A DNA stretch of 64,000 bases. Origin: Nothopassalora personata. Taxonomy: Eukaryota > Ascomycota > Dothideomycetes > Mycosphaerellales > Mycosphaerellaceae. The position numbers and the translations under genes were made by a program. This document shows positions 9,411 through 19,065 of this stretch, one piece after another; position 1 is the stretch's first letter; the number at the start of each line of letters is the position of its first letter. Location: NCBI GenBank assembly GCA_033816765.1, contig CM066296.1, positions 2,542,001 through 2,606,000 of the forward strand, in the 5' to 3' direction. The notes beneath the pieces are model-generated. The model saw only the letters and a program-made list of their open reading frames with translations, had not been told where the DNA came from and did no database searches.

Positions 9411-11609
9411 ATGGTGCGTCAGAATGGACGCCAGTCGCTGCTGGCAATGCGACCAGTGGTGCAACGCGAGTCGGTGCTCAACACACAGACTCAAGGTCGC
9501 GATGCGACGCAAGAGCAAGAACAAGACCGCCAGTATCAGAAGATGATTGAACTAGGCAAGCCCGTCACTGATCCACAGCCATACCTCAACATCAGCGATT
9601 TCCTACACGACGACGAGATCATCGAGGAAGAAGGCAAGGAGGCTATGGTAGCCGTGGACTACATGGACGATGCAGCGACGGACGAAGCAGAAGAGGGAGC
9701 CGAGGAAGCACAACAAGTCGCGAAGACCTATCGAGCGACACTCAAGTCCCTCACTCAACTCGATATCGAGAAGTTCGAGAAGCTGTACGGCAGCGACGTT
9801 TCCGCACCTCCCGCCATCCACTTCATCCCCCGCCGCGGCGAACAGGAATACCGCAACGTCTCGAAGCTTGCAGAGATGTTGTACACGAGCTGTCACCAGA
9901 GCCAAGAATATGGAGACAAAGTTCAGAAGGAACTCGACAAGGTTCAAAAGGATCTCGGGGATGCGAAGAAGCAGGTGTCGGACTTGGACAAGTTACTGAA
10001 GGCCTCCGATGCCCAGCAAAAGGACCTGCGCGACCACCTGGCTAAAGTCACCGCCGATCGTGACACCGCCAGCGCTGAGCGCGACACAGTTATCAAGGAC
10101 CTGGACACCGTCAAGATCGAACTCGATGCACTTAAGGCCCTGCCCATTCCAACTGACTCCCAGAAAGCGTACGAGCATGCCAAGCAAGCAATGGTCTGGG
10201 TCAAGGAGCGAGAGGCTCGCATTGGAGAGCTGGAGCGTGAAGTGGACAACTACGAAGAAGCCGTTGCCGATCACGAGCGCGACATCCAAGCCCTTCGCAA
10301 CGCGCATGCTAAGGAGCTCGAAGCAGCCGAGCAGCGTGGGCGCACCGAAGCACGAGGCAAGGATCGTCGCTCCTCGCTCTCACGTTCCATCTCTCGTCGA
10401 CGTGCTGGAAGAGAGCCATCACCGCCGAAGGACCAAGGCAGGACTGGCAAGCAGTCCAGCGGCGGAGACTCATCCGATGAGTCAGGTGAAGAGGTTAGCA
10501 AGAAGGACAGGGCTGGCAAGCAGCGCAAGAGCAGGAAGCCGAGATACGATCCGGATAGCAGTGACAGCAGCAGCAGCAGTAGCAGCGACGAGTCCTCAGA
10601 CGATGACCGCCGCGCTCGCCGCCGCAAGTCCAAGAAGACCAAGAAGGTCACCAAGATCAACTTCAACAACATCCTGGACATCGACGAGTCACTCGATCGT
10701 CCTTGGAAGACGGACCGAAGTGTCGAAGGCCCCAAGCATAAGTTTCAAGGCGACCTCAGCAAGGAAGGCGACCTGAAGGGACCATCGCTTGAGAAGTGGC
10801 TCAGCGCACTGGAGACCAAGCTCGCCGCCACCACGTTCCGTGACAAGGATGCCGTGCTCAAGTTCATACTGGATTACACCGACGGAGGCGCTTGGGCGCT
10901 GCTCAACCCGAAGGTTCCATCCATCGCAGGCATCATGAGCGGAAGCGAGCGCCCGTATTCATCAGTCAACAAGATGATGAAGTCCCTCATCGAGTGGTAC
11001 GGCGATCGCAACCCCGTCGGCCGCGCTCGCGACAACATGGCTGTGTTGAAGCAGCCAGAGGACAACTCCAAGGACTCCTTCGCCGAACTCTACCGCGAGT
11101 GGCGCCGTTATGCCAACTTGATGCGCATGACCGGAGAAGACGCTATGGACAACCTCATGCGCAAGCTCAACTACCGCTATCTGATCCGCTATCAGCAAGC
11201 AAACCCTAAGACCCTCAGCGAAGCAGTCGATGCCCTGTTCAAGGCTGAGGAGGATTTCAAGGTCGCCGAGACTCTTCACCCGAAGAAGAAGTCTACGGCC
11301 AAGAAGGACGACAAGAAGGACGACAAGAAGGACGACAAGAAGGACGACAAGCCCAACGGCACCACTCCAGCCGGATCTGGCGGAGGCGGCTCAAAGAATC
11401 GCCGCAAGGTGGACCGCCTGCCATGGGACTCTCGCCCAGCTGAGTTCAAGCACCTCACTCTTCTTGACGACGCTGAGACTGAGCGTTGCATGAAGGAGAG
11501 ACTGTGCAAGAAGTGCCGCAAGCCAGGTCACCAGCTGACCGACAAGGAGTGTGAGCTCTGGAACTACCAGATGCCACCGCGCCCGACTACCCAGTCGGAA
11601 AAAGCCTAG
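9411..11609 (+). CDS. gag: E2 gag polyprotein
   Basis: This is the structural protein of the virus-like particle. The frame is open from 9276, but the first in-frame ATG is at 9411, giving 732 residues. In order there is an acidic region, a heptad-type coiled coil at about 169-240, a Ser/Asp-rich acidic stretch followed by a very basic segment (RRARRRKSKKTKK), a gag core at about 444-613, a Lys/Asp tandem repeat (four 12-bp units near 11305-11352) and a zinc knuckle near 698-713 (CKKCRKPGHQLTDKEC). The knuckle spacing is C-x2-C-x4-H-x6-C instead of the usual x4 before the last Cys. The gene ends at TAG 11607-11609, and pol follows in the -1 frame. Confidence 0.88.
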   Translation: MVRQNGRQSLLAMRPVVQRESVLNTQTQGRDATQEQEQDRQYQKMIELGKPVTDPQPYLNISDFLHDDEIIEEEGKEAMVAVDYMDDAATDEAEEGAEEAQQVAKTYRATLKSLTQLDIEKFEKLYGSDVSAPPAIHFIPRRGEQEYRNVSKLAEMLYTSCHQSQEYGDKVQKELDKVQKDLGDAKKQVSDLDKLLKASDAQQKDLRDHLAKVTADRDTASAERDTVIKDLDTVKIELDALKALPIPTDSQKAYEHAKQAMVWVKEREARIGELEREVDNYEEAVADHERDIQALRNAHAKELEAAEQRGRTEARGKDRRSSLSRSISRRRAGREPSPPKDQGRTGKQSSGGDSSDESGEEVSKKDRAGKQRKSRKPRYDPDSSDSSSSSSSDESSDDDRRARRRKSKKTKKVTKINFNNILDIDESLDRPWKTDRSVEGPKHKFQGDLSKEGDLKGPSLEKWLSALETKLAATTFRDKDAVLKFILDYTDGGAWALLNPKVPSIAGIMSGSERPYSSVNKMMKSLIEWYGDRNPVGRARDNMAVLKQPEDNSKDSFAELYREWRRYANLMRMTGEDAMDNLMRKLNYRYLIRYQQANPKTLSEAVDALFKAEEDFKVAETLHPKKKSTAKKDDKKDDKKDDKKDDKPNGTTPAGSGGGGSKNRRKVDRLPWDSRPAEFKHLTLLDDAETERCMKERLCKKCRKPGHQLTDKECELWNYQMPPRPTTQSEKA

Positions 11610-14600
11610 TCCACTCGTTGAGCGCAACAACCAGTGGACTGGATACGAACACGTCAACGTCAAGGCCGAAGTCAGAAGGGATTGGGGAAGGTGATCTCAG
11701 AATATCATCCCATTCCTTACGAATGGTGCACATAGAGCACAACCCTGTAATAGGATCACACCTAGTGGTGCCTTGCACAGCGAATGGAAAATATGCATTC
11801 TCATTCCTTGATGACGGAGCCAATTCAAACTACGTTGACATCGTATATGCGCGAAAGAATGACCTGCCACTCTCGAAGCTGGACAGCCCATTGGCACTGG
11901 GCCTCGCCGACATGTCCACTGCAAAGGAAATGATCGAATACCGTACGGAGCTCACCCTGGAGATCAACGGGCACTCCGAAGTGATCAATGCCTGGCTCAC
12001 CAACCTCGAATACGACATCGTCTTGGGGAGACCATGGCACGACAAGCATCAACCAGGCCTGCATTATGAGTCCGGCACTATGACGCTCGATTCTCAACAC
12101 TGCAAGGACAACTGCCTGTCCGGAAAGGAAGCGACGTGGGTGCAGTCAGTCAATGATCAAGACCAGAACCCAGTCCTTACGTTCCAGACCCACGAGGAGC
12201 TTCCTAGCAAGTACCGCTCGGCAACCGTGGAAGAAGATGACGAAGGAGATGTCACTTGGCAGCACGCCCGTCTGCCACTGCCGGCTGACGGCGAAGACAC
12301 CATCAAGCGCATGACAACGCGCGGCCCTGGAAAAGTTCGCCGGGCTGCTAAGAGACTCGAAGCAAAGGAAGCAAAGGCCGCTGTGGCAGCAGCAGTAGCA
12401 GCAGCTGCCGAAGCCGCAGCTCAACAAGCAGAAGAGCCTAAGAAGAACATCGACATCAAAGAAGTCAATGCAGACTACTTCGTGCGCCTCGCCAAGCAAA
12501 AGGGCGCGCAAGTTCACCTGATGTATGTCTATGACCCCAAGGTGGAGCAGCAGCGAGCGGGCGACTCGCTTGCCGCTTGCGCCATGACGGCGCACAACAT
12601 GAAGACAGTTGCTGGAGGCAACTGTAAGATGCTGTCAGACGAAAAGACGATCTCAAGGCTGAACGCGCGTGCCGCTGCATTCATACCAGCATCAGAACGT
12701 GTAGCCCCAACACTCCGTTCCTGCAAGATGCACGCACAAGCAGACGTGGACAAGTTCATGAAAGTCAACGACCAAGAGATCGATCCAAAGGACCACCTTA
12801 TGCCAACATACCACGAGTTCGCTGATTGCTTCTCGAAGAAGGCTTCAGAAGAGCTTCCGCCACACCGGCCTGGGATTGACCATGAGATCAAGCTGAAACC
12901 CGATGCCGTGCCACCCTTCAAGCGACCATACCGCATGTCTAAGCAAGAAGACGAGATCATCAAGCACTGGACTGACGAACAGATCGCCCAAGGCAAGATC
13001 CGCAAGAATGAAGGCCGCGCCGATGCTGCATCTCCGTGCCTTATCGTCAAGAAGCCAGGAGGTGGGTTGAGAGTATGCGTTGATTACAGAGCCCTCAATG
13101 CACTTACCATCAAGTCAAGATACCCTATTCCCCTGATGCAGGACACCTTGAACCGCATCGCAGGAAAGAAGTGGTTTACGAAGCTAGATGTGATTGCAGC
13201 ATTCAACCGCATCCGCATCGCAAAGGGGCATGAGTGGATGACAGCGTTCACTACCCGCTATGGGCAGTTCGAATGTCTAGTCATGCCATTCGGCCTATGC
13301 AACGCCCCAGGAACGTTCCAAGCTTATGTGAACGACACGCTACGGGAGTTCCTAGATGACTTTGCATCAGCCTATCTAGATGATATCCTCATCTTTAGCG
13401 ACACGCTTGAAGAGCACATTGGACATGTGAAGAAGGTGCTAGGGCGCTGCAGAGACGCAGGCCTGCAACTTGATATCAAGAAGTGTGAATTCCACACCCA
13501 ATCGACCAAGTACCTTGGCCTTATTATTGGCAAGGACGGCATCTCCATGTGCCCGGAGAAGGTGAGAGCAGTGCAAGAATGGGAAACACCTCGTAATGTC
13601 ACGGATGTGCTTGCATTCAACGGATTCGCTGGCTTCTATCGACGATTCATCAAGAACTACAGCAAGATAACACTGCCGCTTACCCGCCTCACCAAGAAAG
13701 ACGTGCCATGGCAATGGACGGCAGAGTGCCAAGCAGCGTTCGACGGCCTCAAGAAAGCATTCACCGATGCAGAAGGAGAAATCCTCGCAGTCTTCCAGCA
13801 TGGGCTGGAGACAGTGCTTGAGACTGACGCTTCGGACTTCGTCACCGCAGCGGTCCTCTCCCAACGTCATAATGGCATCTTGAGACCAGTGGCATATCAG
13901 TCTAAGAAGATGTCACCCCAGGAATGCAACTACGACATCTATGACAAAGAGTTGCTCGCTATTGTCAAAGCGTTCGAAGAATGGCGTCCTGAGCTGGCAG
14001 CAGGTGACATCGATGACAAGGACTGCGTGGGCAGCGATTGCGAGAACTTCCTGGCCGACCCAAGTGGCAAGCCAGTGCTCGTCTACTCAGACCACAAGAA
14101 CCTTGAGTACTTCATGACCACGAAGGAACTCAACCGGCGCCAAGCACGCTGGGCAGAATTCCTATCGCAATTCCACTTCAAGATCATCTACAGACCAGGA
14201 GTGCAGGGAGGCAAGCCCGATAGCCTTACCCGCCGCTCACAAGATGCGATACGCAAGGACGAGGATGATCCCCGGCACACGCAGCAGCATCGCGTGTTGC
14301 TAGGACCCGAATTGTTTATGCCGAACTTGTTAGCCAGCAGAATCCTACAACTCGCGGCATCGGAAGCCACCGGCGTTGTGGATGAGGACCTACAACGCGA
14401 CATCCGATCCCTATACGAACAGCAAGAACCACAAGAGGCCCTGCAACAGCTGGCAGCTGGCGACAAGGTGAAGATGCTCCACAGGCACAAGATCGACCCT
14501 AAGCACGCGATGGCAGTAGATGGAATGATCTACGTCAAGAACAGAGAAGGTGGCTACAGCCTGTATGTCCCAGAACCAGCTGAAGATGATGAAGGCAACA

Positions 14601-16387
14601 CGGTGTATGCCCGCATAGTGAAAGCATTTCACGACGCCCCAGCCGCAGGTCACCCAGGAAAGACTAAGACCAACACCCTATTGAAACGCCACTATATCTG
14701 GCCAGGCATGACACGCTTCATACGCGAGTTCTGCAAAGGATGCACGACGTGCACAAACGTGAACCCAGTGCAGGATGCCGAACACGGATTGCTAGCACCG
14801 TTGCCAGTGCCACTCGACACATGGGACGACATCGCAATGGACTTCGTAGTCGAGCTGCCCGAAGCACGCTGCACCGCAGATGGGCAGAAGTACAAAAACG
14901 TTCTCACAGTGACAGACCGCCTGAGTAAGGAGCGGCATCTGATCCCAGTGCTCAACATGAGCGCAGAGTACATTGCGTTCATCTACCTCAAGTACGTGTT
15001 CAGCCGCCATGGGCTGCCTAAGTCGATCGTTACAGACAGAGGACCCCAATGGCTTTCCGCATTCTGGAAGCGCCTATGCCAGCTACTAGGCATCAAGCGC
15101 AAGCTGTCAACGGGCTACCACCCCCAAACAGATGGGCAAAGCGAGATCACGAACAAGGCCATGGAGAAGTACCTGCGCACGTATACCAACTATGCCCAGG
15201 ACGACTGGCCGGATTGGCTGCCTCTAGCAGAGTTCACTGCGAACGACCACGTGTCAGAATCTACCGGATTCTCCCCATTCATGGCAACGCTAGGCAAGAA
15301 CCCGAGGTATTCAGACGCAGAAGTCATGCTGCCGCTGGAACTCATGCCACACAAGCAACGCCTCGATGCACAATCGGCGACTGCATTCGGAGCCCGGATG
15401 AATGAACTCAGGCAGGCACTCAGAGACGCCATGCAAATGGCGCAAGATACACAAGCGGAGTATGCCAACCGACGCAGGACCATAGCACCAGCATACAAGT
15501 TAGGCGACATGGTGCACATTAGCACCAAAAACTGGCACACCACACGCCCGTCTAAGAAACTGGACTACAAGTATGCGGGTCCTTACCCGATCAAGGAAGT
15601 GCTGCCACACGACACATATCGAGTCGCATTGCCAGACTCACTGAGCAACCTGTATGACGGGTTCCACGCCAATTACTTGCGACCAGGCTACGACCCAGTC
15701 ACAGGACAAGTCGTCCCTCCGCCTCCGCCAATCGAGGTGGAGGACGAAGATGGGTCTCACCAGGAATGGCACGTGGAGAAAGTCGTGGACTCGCACAGGT
15801 CGCTGCCGCCAGGGCGTGCGCCAGCAGGAGGAAAGGTCCCAATCTACAAGTACTGCGTGAAGTGGGTAGGTGATAACGAGCTAACTTGGGAGCCCGCAGA
15901 GACTATGATTGCAACAGCAGCCGCCTCTGTCGCCGACTTCCATCACAACCACCCTACGGCCCCTAGACCAGCCGGCTTCACACCACCGCTAGGATGGATT
16001 GCGAATGAGGAAGCACCATCTGATGACGCGGGCACCCTCAGTGCTGCGATGATTACGTCCAACCCAGTAACCGCAGGAGGGCCACGCGAATTGATCGCGC
16101 AGGTGCCTGTGGCTCTTCTGGCAGAAGACAACGGCTCGTATGAAGATGATGACCCGCCAGGCATGGCACCAACAAAGGTAACCGATGACTGTGACCGAAG
16201 CGACAAGCGAAATGGACATCAAACTTCCCTTGACACGGTGCACAGGAGTGACCGTTTTGAAGGGGGGGGTGGTGTGACGGCCCATGGCCGCACAGCGAGT
16301 GAACGTGGCGAGTTACGTGACCGGGCCCGGGCCGACCCGCGTGCCTCGGCTTGTATATTAACTTCTCGCGCCTCGCGCACCTCTTAG
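11555..16387 (+). CDS. pol: E2 pol polyprotein with chromodomain, -1 to gag
   Basis: The frame opens after TGA 11552-11554, overlaps gag by 55 nt in -1 relation and has no ATG near its start, so it is probably made as a Gag-Pol fusion by frameshifting. Numbering from 11618, it shows a protease with FLDDGANSNYVD near 66 (DDG instead of D[ST]G) and DIVLGRPW near 130, RT with YLDD near 585, RNase H with ETDASD near 734, an integrase HHCC site near 1003-1041, DDE near 1099, 1138 and 1175, and a chromodomain with an enlarged loop near 1383-1430. The last 38 residues are encoded by the 3' LTR, and the polypurine tract is also coding (Gly run). Apart from the odd protease triad, all catalytic residues are present. 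Confidence 0.9.
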   Translation, partial: ALELPDATAPDYPVGKSLVHSLSATTSGLDTNTSTSRPKSEGIGEGDLRISSHSLRMVHIEHNPVIGSHLVVPCTANGKYAFSFLDDGANSNYVDIVYARKNDLPLSKLDSPLALGLADMSTAKEMIEYRTELTLEINGHSEVINAWLTNLEYDIVLGRPWHDKHQPGLHYESGTMTLDSQHCKDNCLSGKEATWVQSVNDQDQNPVLTFQTHEELPSKYRSATVEEDDEGDVTWQHARLPLPADGEDTIKRMTTRGPGKVRRAAKRLEAKEAKAAVAAAVAAAAEAAAQQAEEPKKNIDIKEVNADYFVRLAKQKGAQVHLMYVYDPKVEQQRAGDSLAACAMTAHNMKTVAGGNCKMLSDEKTISRLNARAAAFIPASERVAPTLRSCKMHAQADVDKFMKVNDQEIDPKDHLMPTYHEFADCFSKKASEELPPHRPGIDHEIKLKPDAVPPFKRPYRMSKQEDEIIKHWTDEQIAQGKIRKNEGRADAASPCLIVKKPGGGLRVCVDYRALNALTIKSRYPIPLMQDTLNRIAGKKWFTKLDVIAAFNRIRIAKGHEWMTAFTTRYGQFECLVMPFGLCNAPGTFQAYVNDTLREFLDDFASAYLDDILIFSDTLEEHIGHVKKVLGRCRDAGLQLDIKKCEFHTQSTKYLGLIIGKDGISMCPEKVRAVQEWETPRNVTDVLAFNGFAGFYRRFIKNYSKITLPLTRLTKKDVPWQWTAECQAAFDGLKKAFTDAEGEILAVFQHGLETVLETDASDFVTAAVLSQRHNGILRPVAYQSKKMSPQECNYDIYDKELLAIVKAFEEWRPELAAGDIDDKDCVGSDCENFLADPSGKPVLVYSDHKNLEYFMTTKELNRRQARWAEFLSQFHFKIIYRPGVQGGKPDSLTRRSQDAIRKDEDDPRHTQQHRVLLGPELFMPNLLASRILQLAASEATGVVDEDLQRDIRSLYEQQEPQEALQQLAAGDKVKMLHRHKIDPKHAMAVDGMIYVKNREGGYSLYVPEPAEDDEGNTVYARIVKAFHDAPAAGHPGKTKTNTLLKRHYIWPGMTRFIREFCKGCTTCTNVNPVQDAEHGLLAPLPVPLDTWDDIAMDFVVELPEARCTADGQKYKNVLTVTDRLSKERHLIPVLNMSAEYIAFIYLKYVFSRHGLPKSIVTDRGPQWLSAFWKRLCQLLGIKRKLSTGYHPQTDGQSEITNKAMEKYLRTYTNYAQDDWPDWLPLAEFTANDHVSESTGFSPFMATLGKNPRYSDAEVMLPLELMPHKQRLDAQSATAFGARMNELRQALRDAMQMAQDTQAEYANRRRTIAPAYKLGDMVHISTKNWHTTRPSKKLDYKYAGPYPIKEVLPHDTYRVALPDSLSNLYDGFHANYLRPGYDPVTGQVVPPPPPIEVEDEDGSHQEWHVEKVVDSHRSLPPGRAPAGGKVPIYKYCVKWVGDNELTWEPAETMIATAAASVADFHHNHPTAPRPAGFTPPLGWIANEEAPSDDAGTLSAAMITSNPVTAGGPRELIAQVPVALLAEDNGSYEDDDPPGMAPTKVTDDCDRSDKRNGHQTSLDTVHRSDRFEGGGGVTAHGRTASERGELRDRARADPRASACILTSRASRTS
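16259..16272 (+). promoter_or_regulatory. E2 polypurine tract
   Basis: GAAGGGGGGGGTGG directly precedes the 3' LTR and overlaps the pol reading frame. It is closely similar to the E3 tract. Confidence 0.85.
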
Positions 16388-16433
16388 ATAGCTTGTCTAA
16401 CAACTTCGTACTACCTAAGCAGGTGCCCTTACA
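16273..16433 (+). repeat. E2 3' LTR (161 bp)
   Basis: It is base-for-base identical to 9021-9181. The pol stop codon lies inside it at 16385-16387. Confidence 0.95.
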
Positions 16434-17470
16434 GATAGACTATCTAAAATGCTGTTCTAGAAAGATAAGCCTATAGGCTATATTAAGATAATAAAGAATA
16501 TTATTGTCTTTAGGAACCTTAGGGTAAAGAGGGGCTCTAGGAAGAATAAAGATAGATTAGTATTAAAAGGACTTACTACTCTTATATTTACTAAGCTAAG
16601 AACTAATATAGTTAGATAGTATTAAAGGCTTAGGCATATTAGCAGTATACTACTTAATACTATAAAAGAAGCAGTTAAGGGCCTAGAAGATATTAATACT
16701 ATAGAGTTAGGACATTACCAGACTTATAAGCTAGTAAGGTTATAAAGAGTTGTTTTAAAAATCCCTAGGAGATCTATACTAGAGGCATTAGATAAAATCT
16801 ATACTAACCTTATTAGTCTAATTACTCTAATCTCTTATAATAGTTACGTATATTGCCTTATACTTATATACGCTAAAACTAGGATAAGATAGTACTTACT
16901 ACTTCTAAAGAAGAGTAATGCTCTAGTAGTAATTAAAACTTAGCTTACTATAATATAGAACTACTATAAGAAGACGCCTAAGATCTAGTTCTTAGATAGT
17001 AGAAGGGAGTTTAATAATATTAAACTTAGAACATATACCTAATATAAAGGGATTAGATAGGACTTTGTATTACTATATACTCCTAAGCAAAATAGAATTA
17101 CTAAAGCTTCTAACAAAGTTATTATTAATAAGGCTAGAGCTATACTTATAGACTCTAGCTTACTATAGAACCTCTAGCTCCTAGCTATAGATTTTATATA
17201 CTATATTACAAACTGCCTCTTTAACTTAATAATAAAGAATGTTCTATAGAGGGACTTTAAGAAGGACCTAGGTATTAATACTAAAGAGATAGACTTAAGG
17301 AATATAAGAAGGTTTAGATATAAAGTATATAAACATAACGACAATTATACTAAGTCTAAGAAGTTCTCCGTAAGAGCGGATATATTATAGTATATAGGAT
17401 TCTAGGGTAGTTTATTAACTAACTACCTACTATAGAAGCTATATGTAAGGGCCGTAAGGCTATAAGGGGA
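16434..17470 (+). mobile_element. RIP-degraded copia copy B, integrase part
   Basis: The copia reading thread interrupted at 9020 resumes here. Reading through RIP-type stops gives a Ty1/copia integrase: a degraded HHCC region near 16600-16750 (AVKGLE, CQTCK-like), a catalytic-core remnant near 16790-17110 (TNLISLIT, FLDSRREF, YTPKQNRI) and the region after the integrase up to about 17420. No RT or RNase H follows, so the copy is truncated at about 17470. Confidence 0.75.
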
Positions 17471-17869
17471 TGTCGTAATGTATAGCACGCCTACGATCTT
17501 CTAATCGTAGATGAACTAAAGCTTACTTTCTTCTATCGACGCTGTACGCGTCTCCTAGTGTACGTATACGCGTCACGTGCGGCATGCTAAGCCGGGCATA
17601 GCCGCATTATATATAAGGGTTAGCTATAGGCTACCCTTATAACTGCCTCCCCTTCTAGGCCGAGCTGCCCTTAGCTCGCGGCTTTAGGAGATTTCTATGT
17701 AAGTAATCTATCTACTTCTCGTAGATTCCGTTACTATGCGACCCGCCTACGGGTCTCGTACGTGTCGTTATCGTAGTATAGGTAGGTGTAAAGTTATAGT
17801 TCCCGGGTTAACTAACTCGAGGGTTTAAGAGCGTACCCTCTCCCTCCTTTTCCTTCTTTTTCCCTTACA
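17471..17869 (+). repeat. Candidate RIP-degraded LTR
   Basis: The segment starts TGTCGTAATG and ends CCCTTACA, the same ending as the E2 and E3 LTRs. It holds a TATATATAAG box near 17608 and a pyrimidine tract before its end. No second copy lies in the window, so the call rests on termini and composition only. Confidence 0.35.
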
Positions 17870-19065
17870 CTACGTTCTTATAGCGCACTACACCCGCACT
17901 ACTAGCGATCTACTAGCTCCTCGCTAGCGACTACCTAGCGACCCGCTAGTACTACTATAGCTTTAGAGGAAGCTATCTAAGACTAGCTCCGCTAGGAGGC
18001 CCTTATAGGGGGCCTATTAGTACTACTAATACTATTACTAGTACTACGAGTATAGACGTCTAGCGCGCTCGGCGCACTATATACGCTAGTAAAGCGTAAG
18101 TTTAGCGTACTAGGGCCGTAGACCCCTAAGTCCTTACTAGCTAGGCGCCTAGGTATAGACATTAAGATATATATACGGTACCTCCCGTACTTCGTAGCTA
18201 GTAAGTATTCGCTACGCTCTTCGCTTACGATACGCTTACTAATAGTATAGTAGACGAGTAGGATACGTGTAATAGTATTACTACCGGCGAGTTACTTAAG
18301 AAGTATAGGCGCTATAGAGACATTAGGCACCCCTACGTTAGTAATACTAGCGTCGCTATCGCGTAGCTAGTAGCTCGCCTACGCGCCGCTCGCGCCTAGC
18401 GCGATAAGCTTATCTAGGGGTTAGTGACCTTATTACTAAATAAGAGTAGGATACTCTAGACTAGTAGTACGAGCTCTACGCCTAGCTAGGCGAGTAGATC
18501 CTAGAGGTAAGTGCTACGCCTCGCTAGCGCTCCCTACGCTCGCCGTATGCGGCGTACTATCGCTCCCTATATAAATCGGCTAACCTCCTCCTAGGCTAAG
18601 AGGTAGTTCTCTACCTATAAGAATAAGCGTATAGGCAACACCCGCGTACGCTTCGCCGGCGCCTCTACTACTACTACCCCCTCCTCCGCCGCCGCTACTA
18701 CGTCCGTAGTTCTATAGTAAGAGTAGAATAGGGCCCTTAATAGGCTCTTCGAGCTCGGCCGTACTATAAGTAATATACGTGTCGTATACGTGTCCTATAC
18801 TAACCGTAGTTATAGTCCCTATAGGCTAGAAACATCGATACTACTATGGCCGATAGGGCCTTCTTACTACTAGCCCTACGGGGCGAGTATAATAAGGAGG
18901 ATAATAACGAGTAATCGCACGCTACGCGCATATTAGCCGCCTACTACGCGCCTATCTTGTATCTACGTAGCGCCGTAGTACGCCTATAAAAGTTTATTTT
19001 TAAAATGAATACTCTTCTCTCTACTCTTCTCTCTCCTTACCTTCCTCTCTAATGTTATTACTATC
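17870..19065. other. RIP-degraded repeat DNA, content unassigned
   Basis: CA and TG are nearly absent and TAG dense. Read-through translations give Arg/Ser/Tyr-rich peptides that I cannot assign. It could be the gag of a plus-strand element started by the LTR-like sequence on its left, or the distal part of the minus-strand gypsy on its right. A pyrimidine-rich run at about 19008-19053 could be a minus-strand polypurine tract. Confidence 0.4.

Larger units (their letters stand above)
9021..16433 (+). mobile_element. Ty3/gypsy chromovirus E2, complete and apparently intact
   Basis: The 7413-bp element has identical 161-bp LTRs, a leader, gag, pol and a polypurine tract. It is not RIPed, although it sits inside a heavily RIPed copia. 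The flanking pentamers are GATGG (9016-9020) and GATAG (16434-16438), an imperfect target duplication differing by one G/A. Identical LTRs and open frames mean very recent insertion and possible present activity. Confidence 0.93.

Noticed and set aside
9993..10776. Several 100-255 codon ORFs inside E2 gag
   Set aside because: Shadows of a high-GC coding region in other frames.
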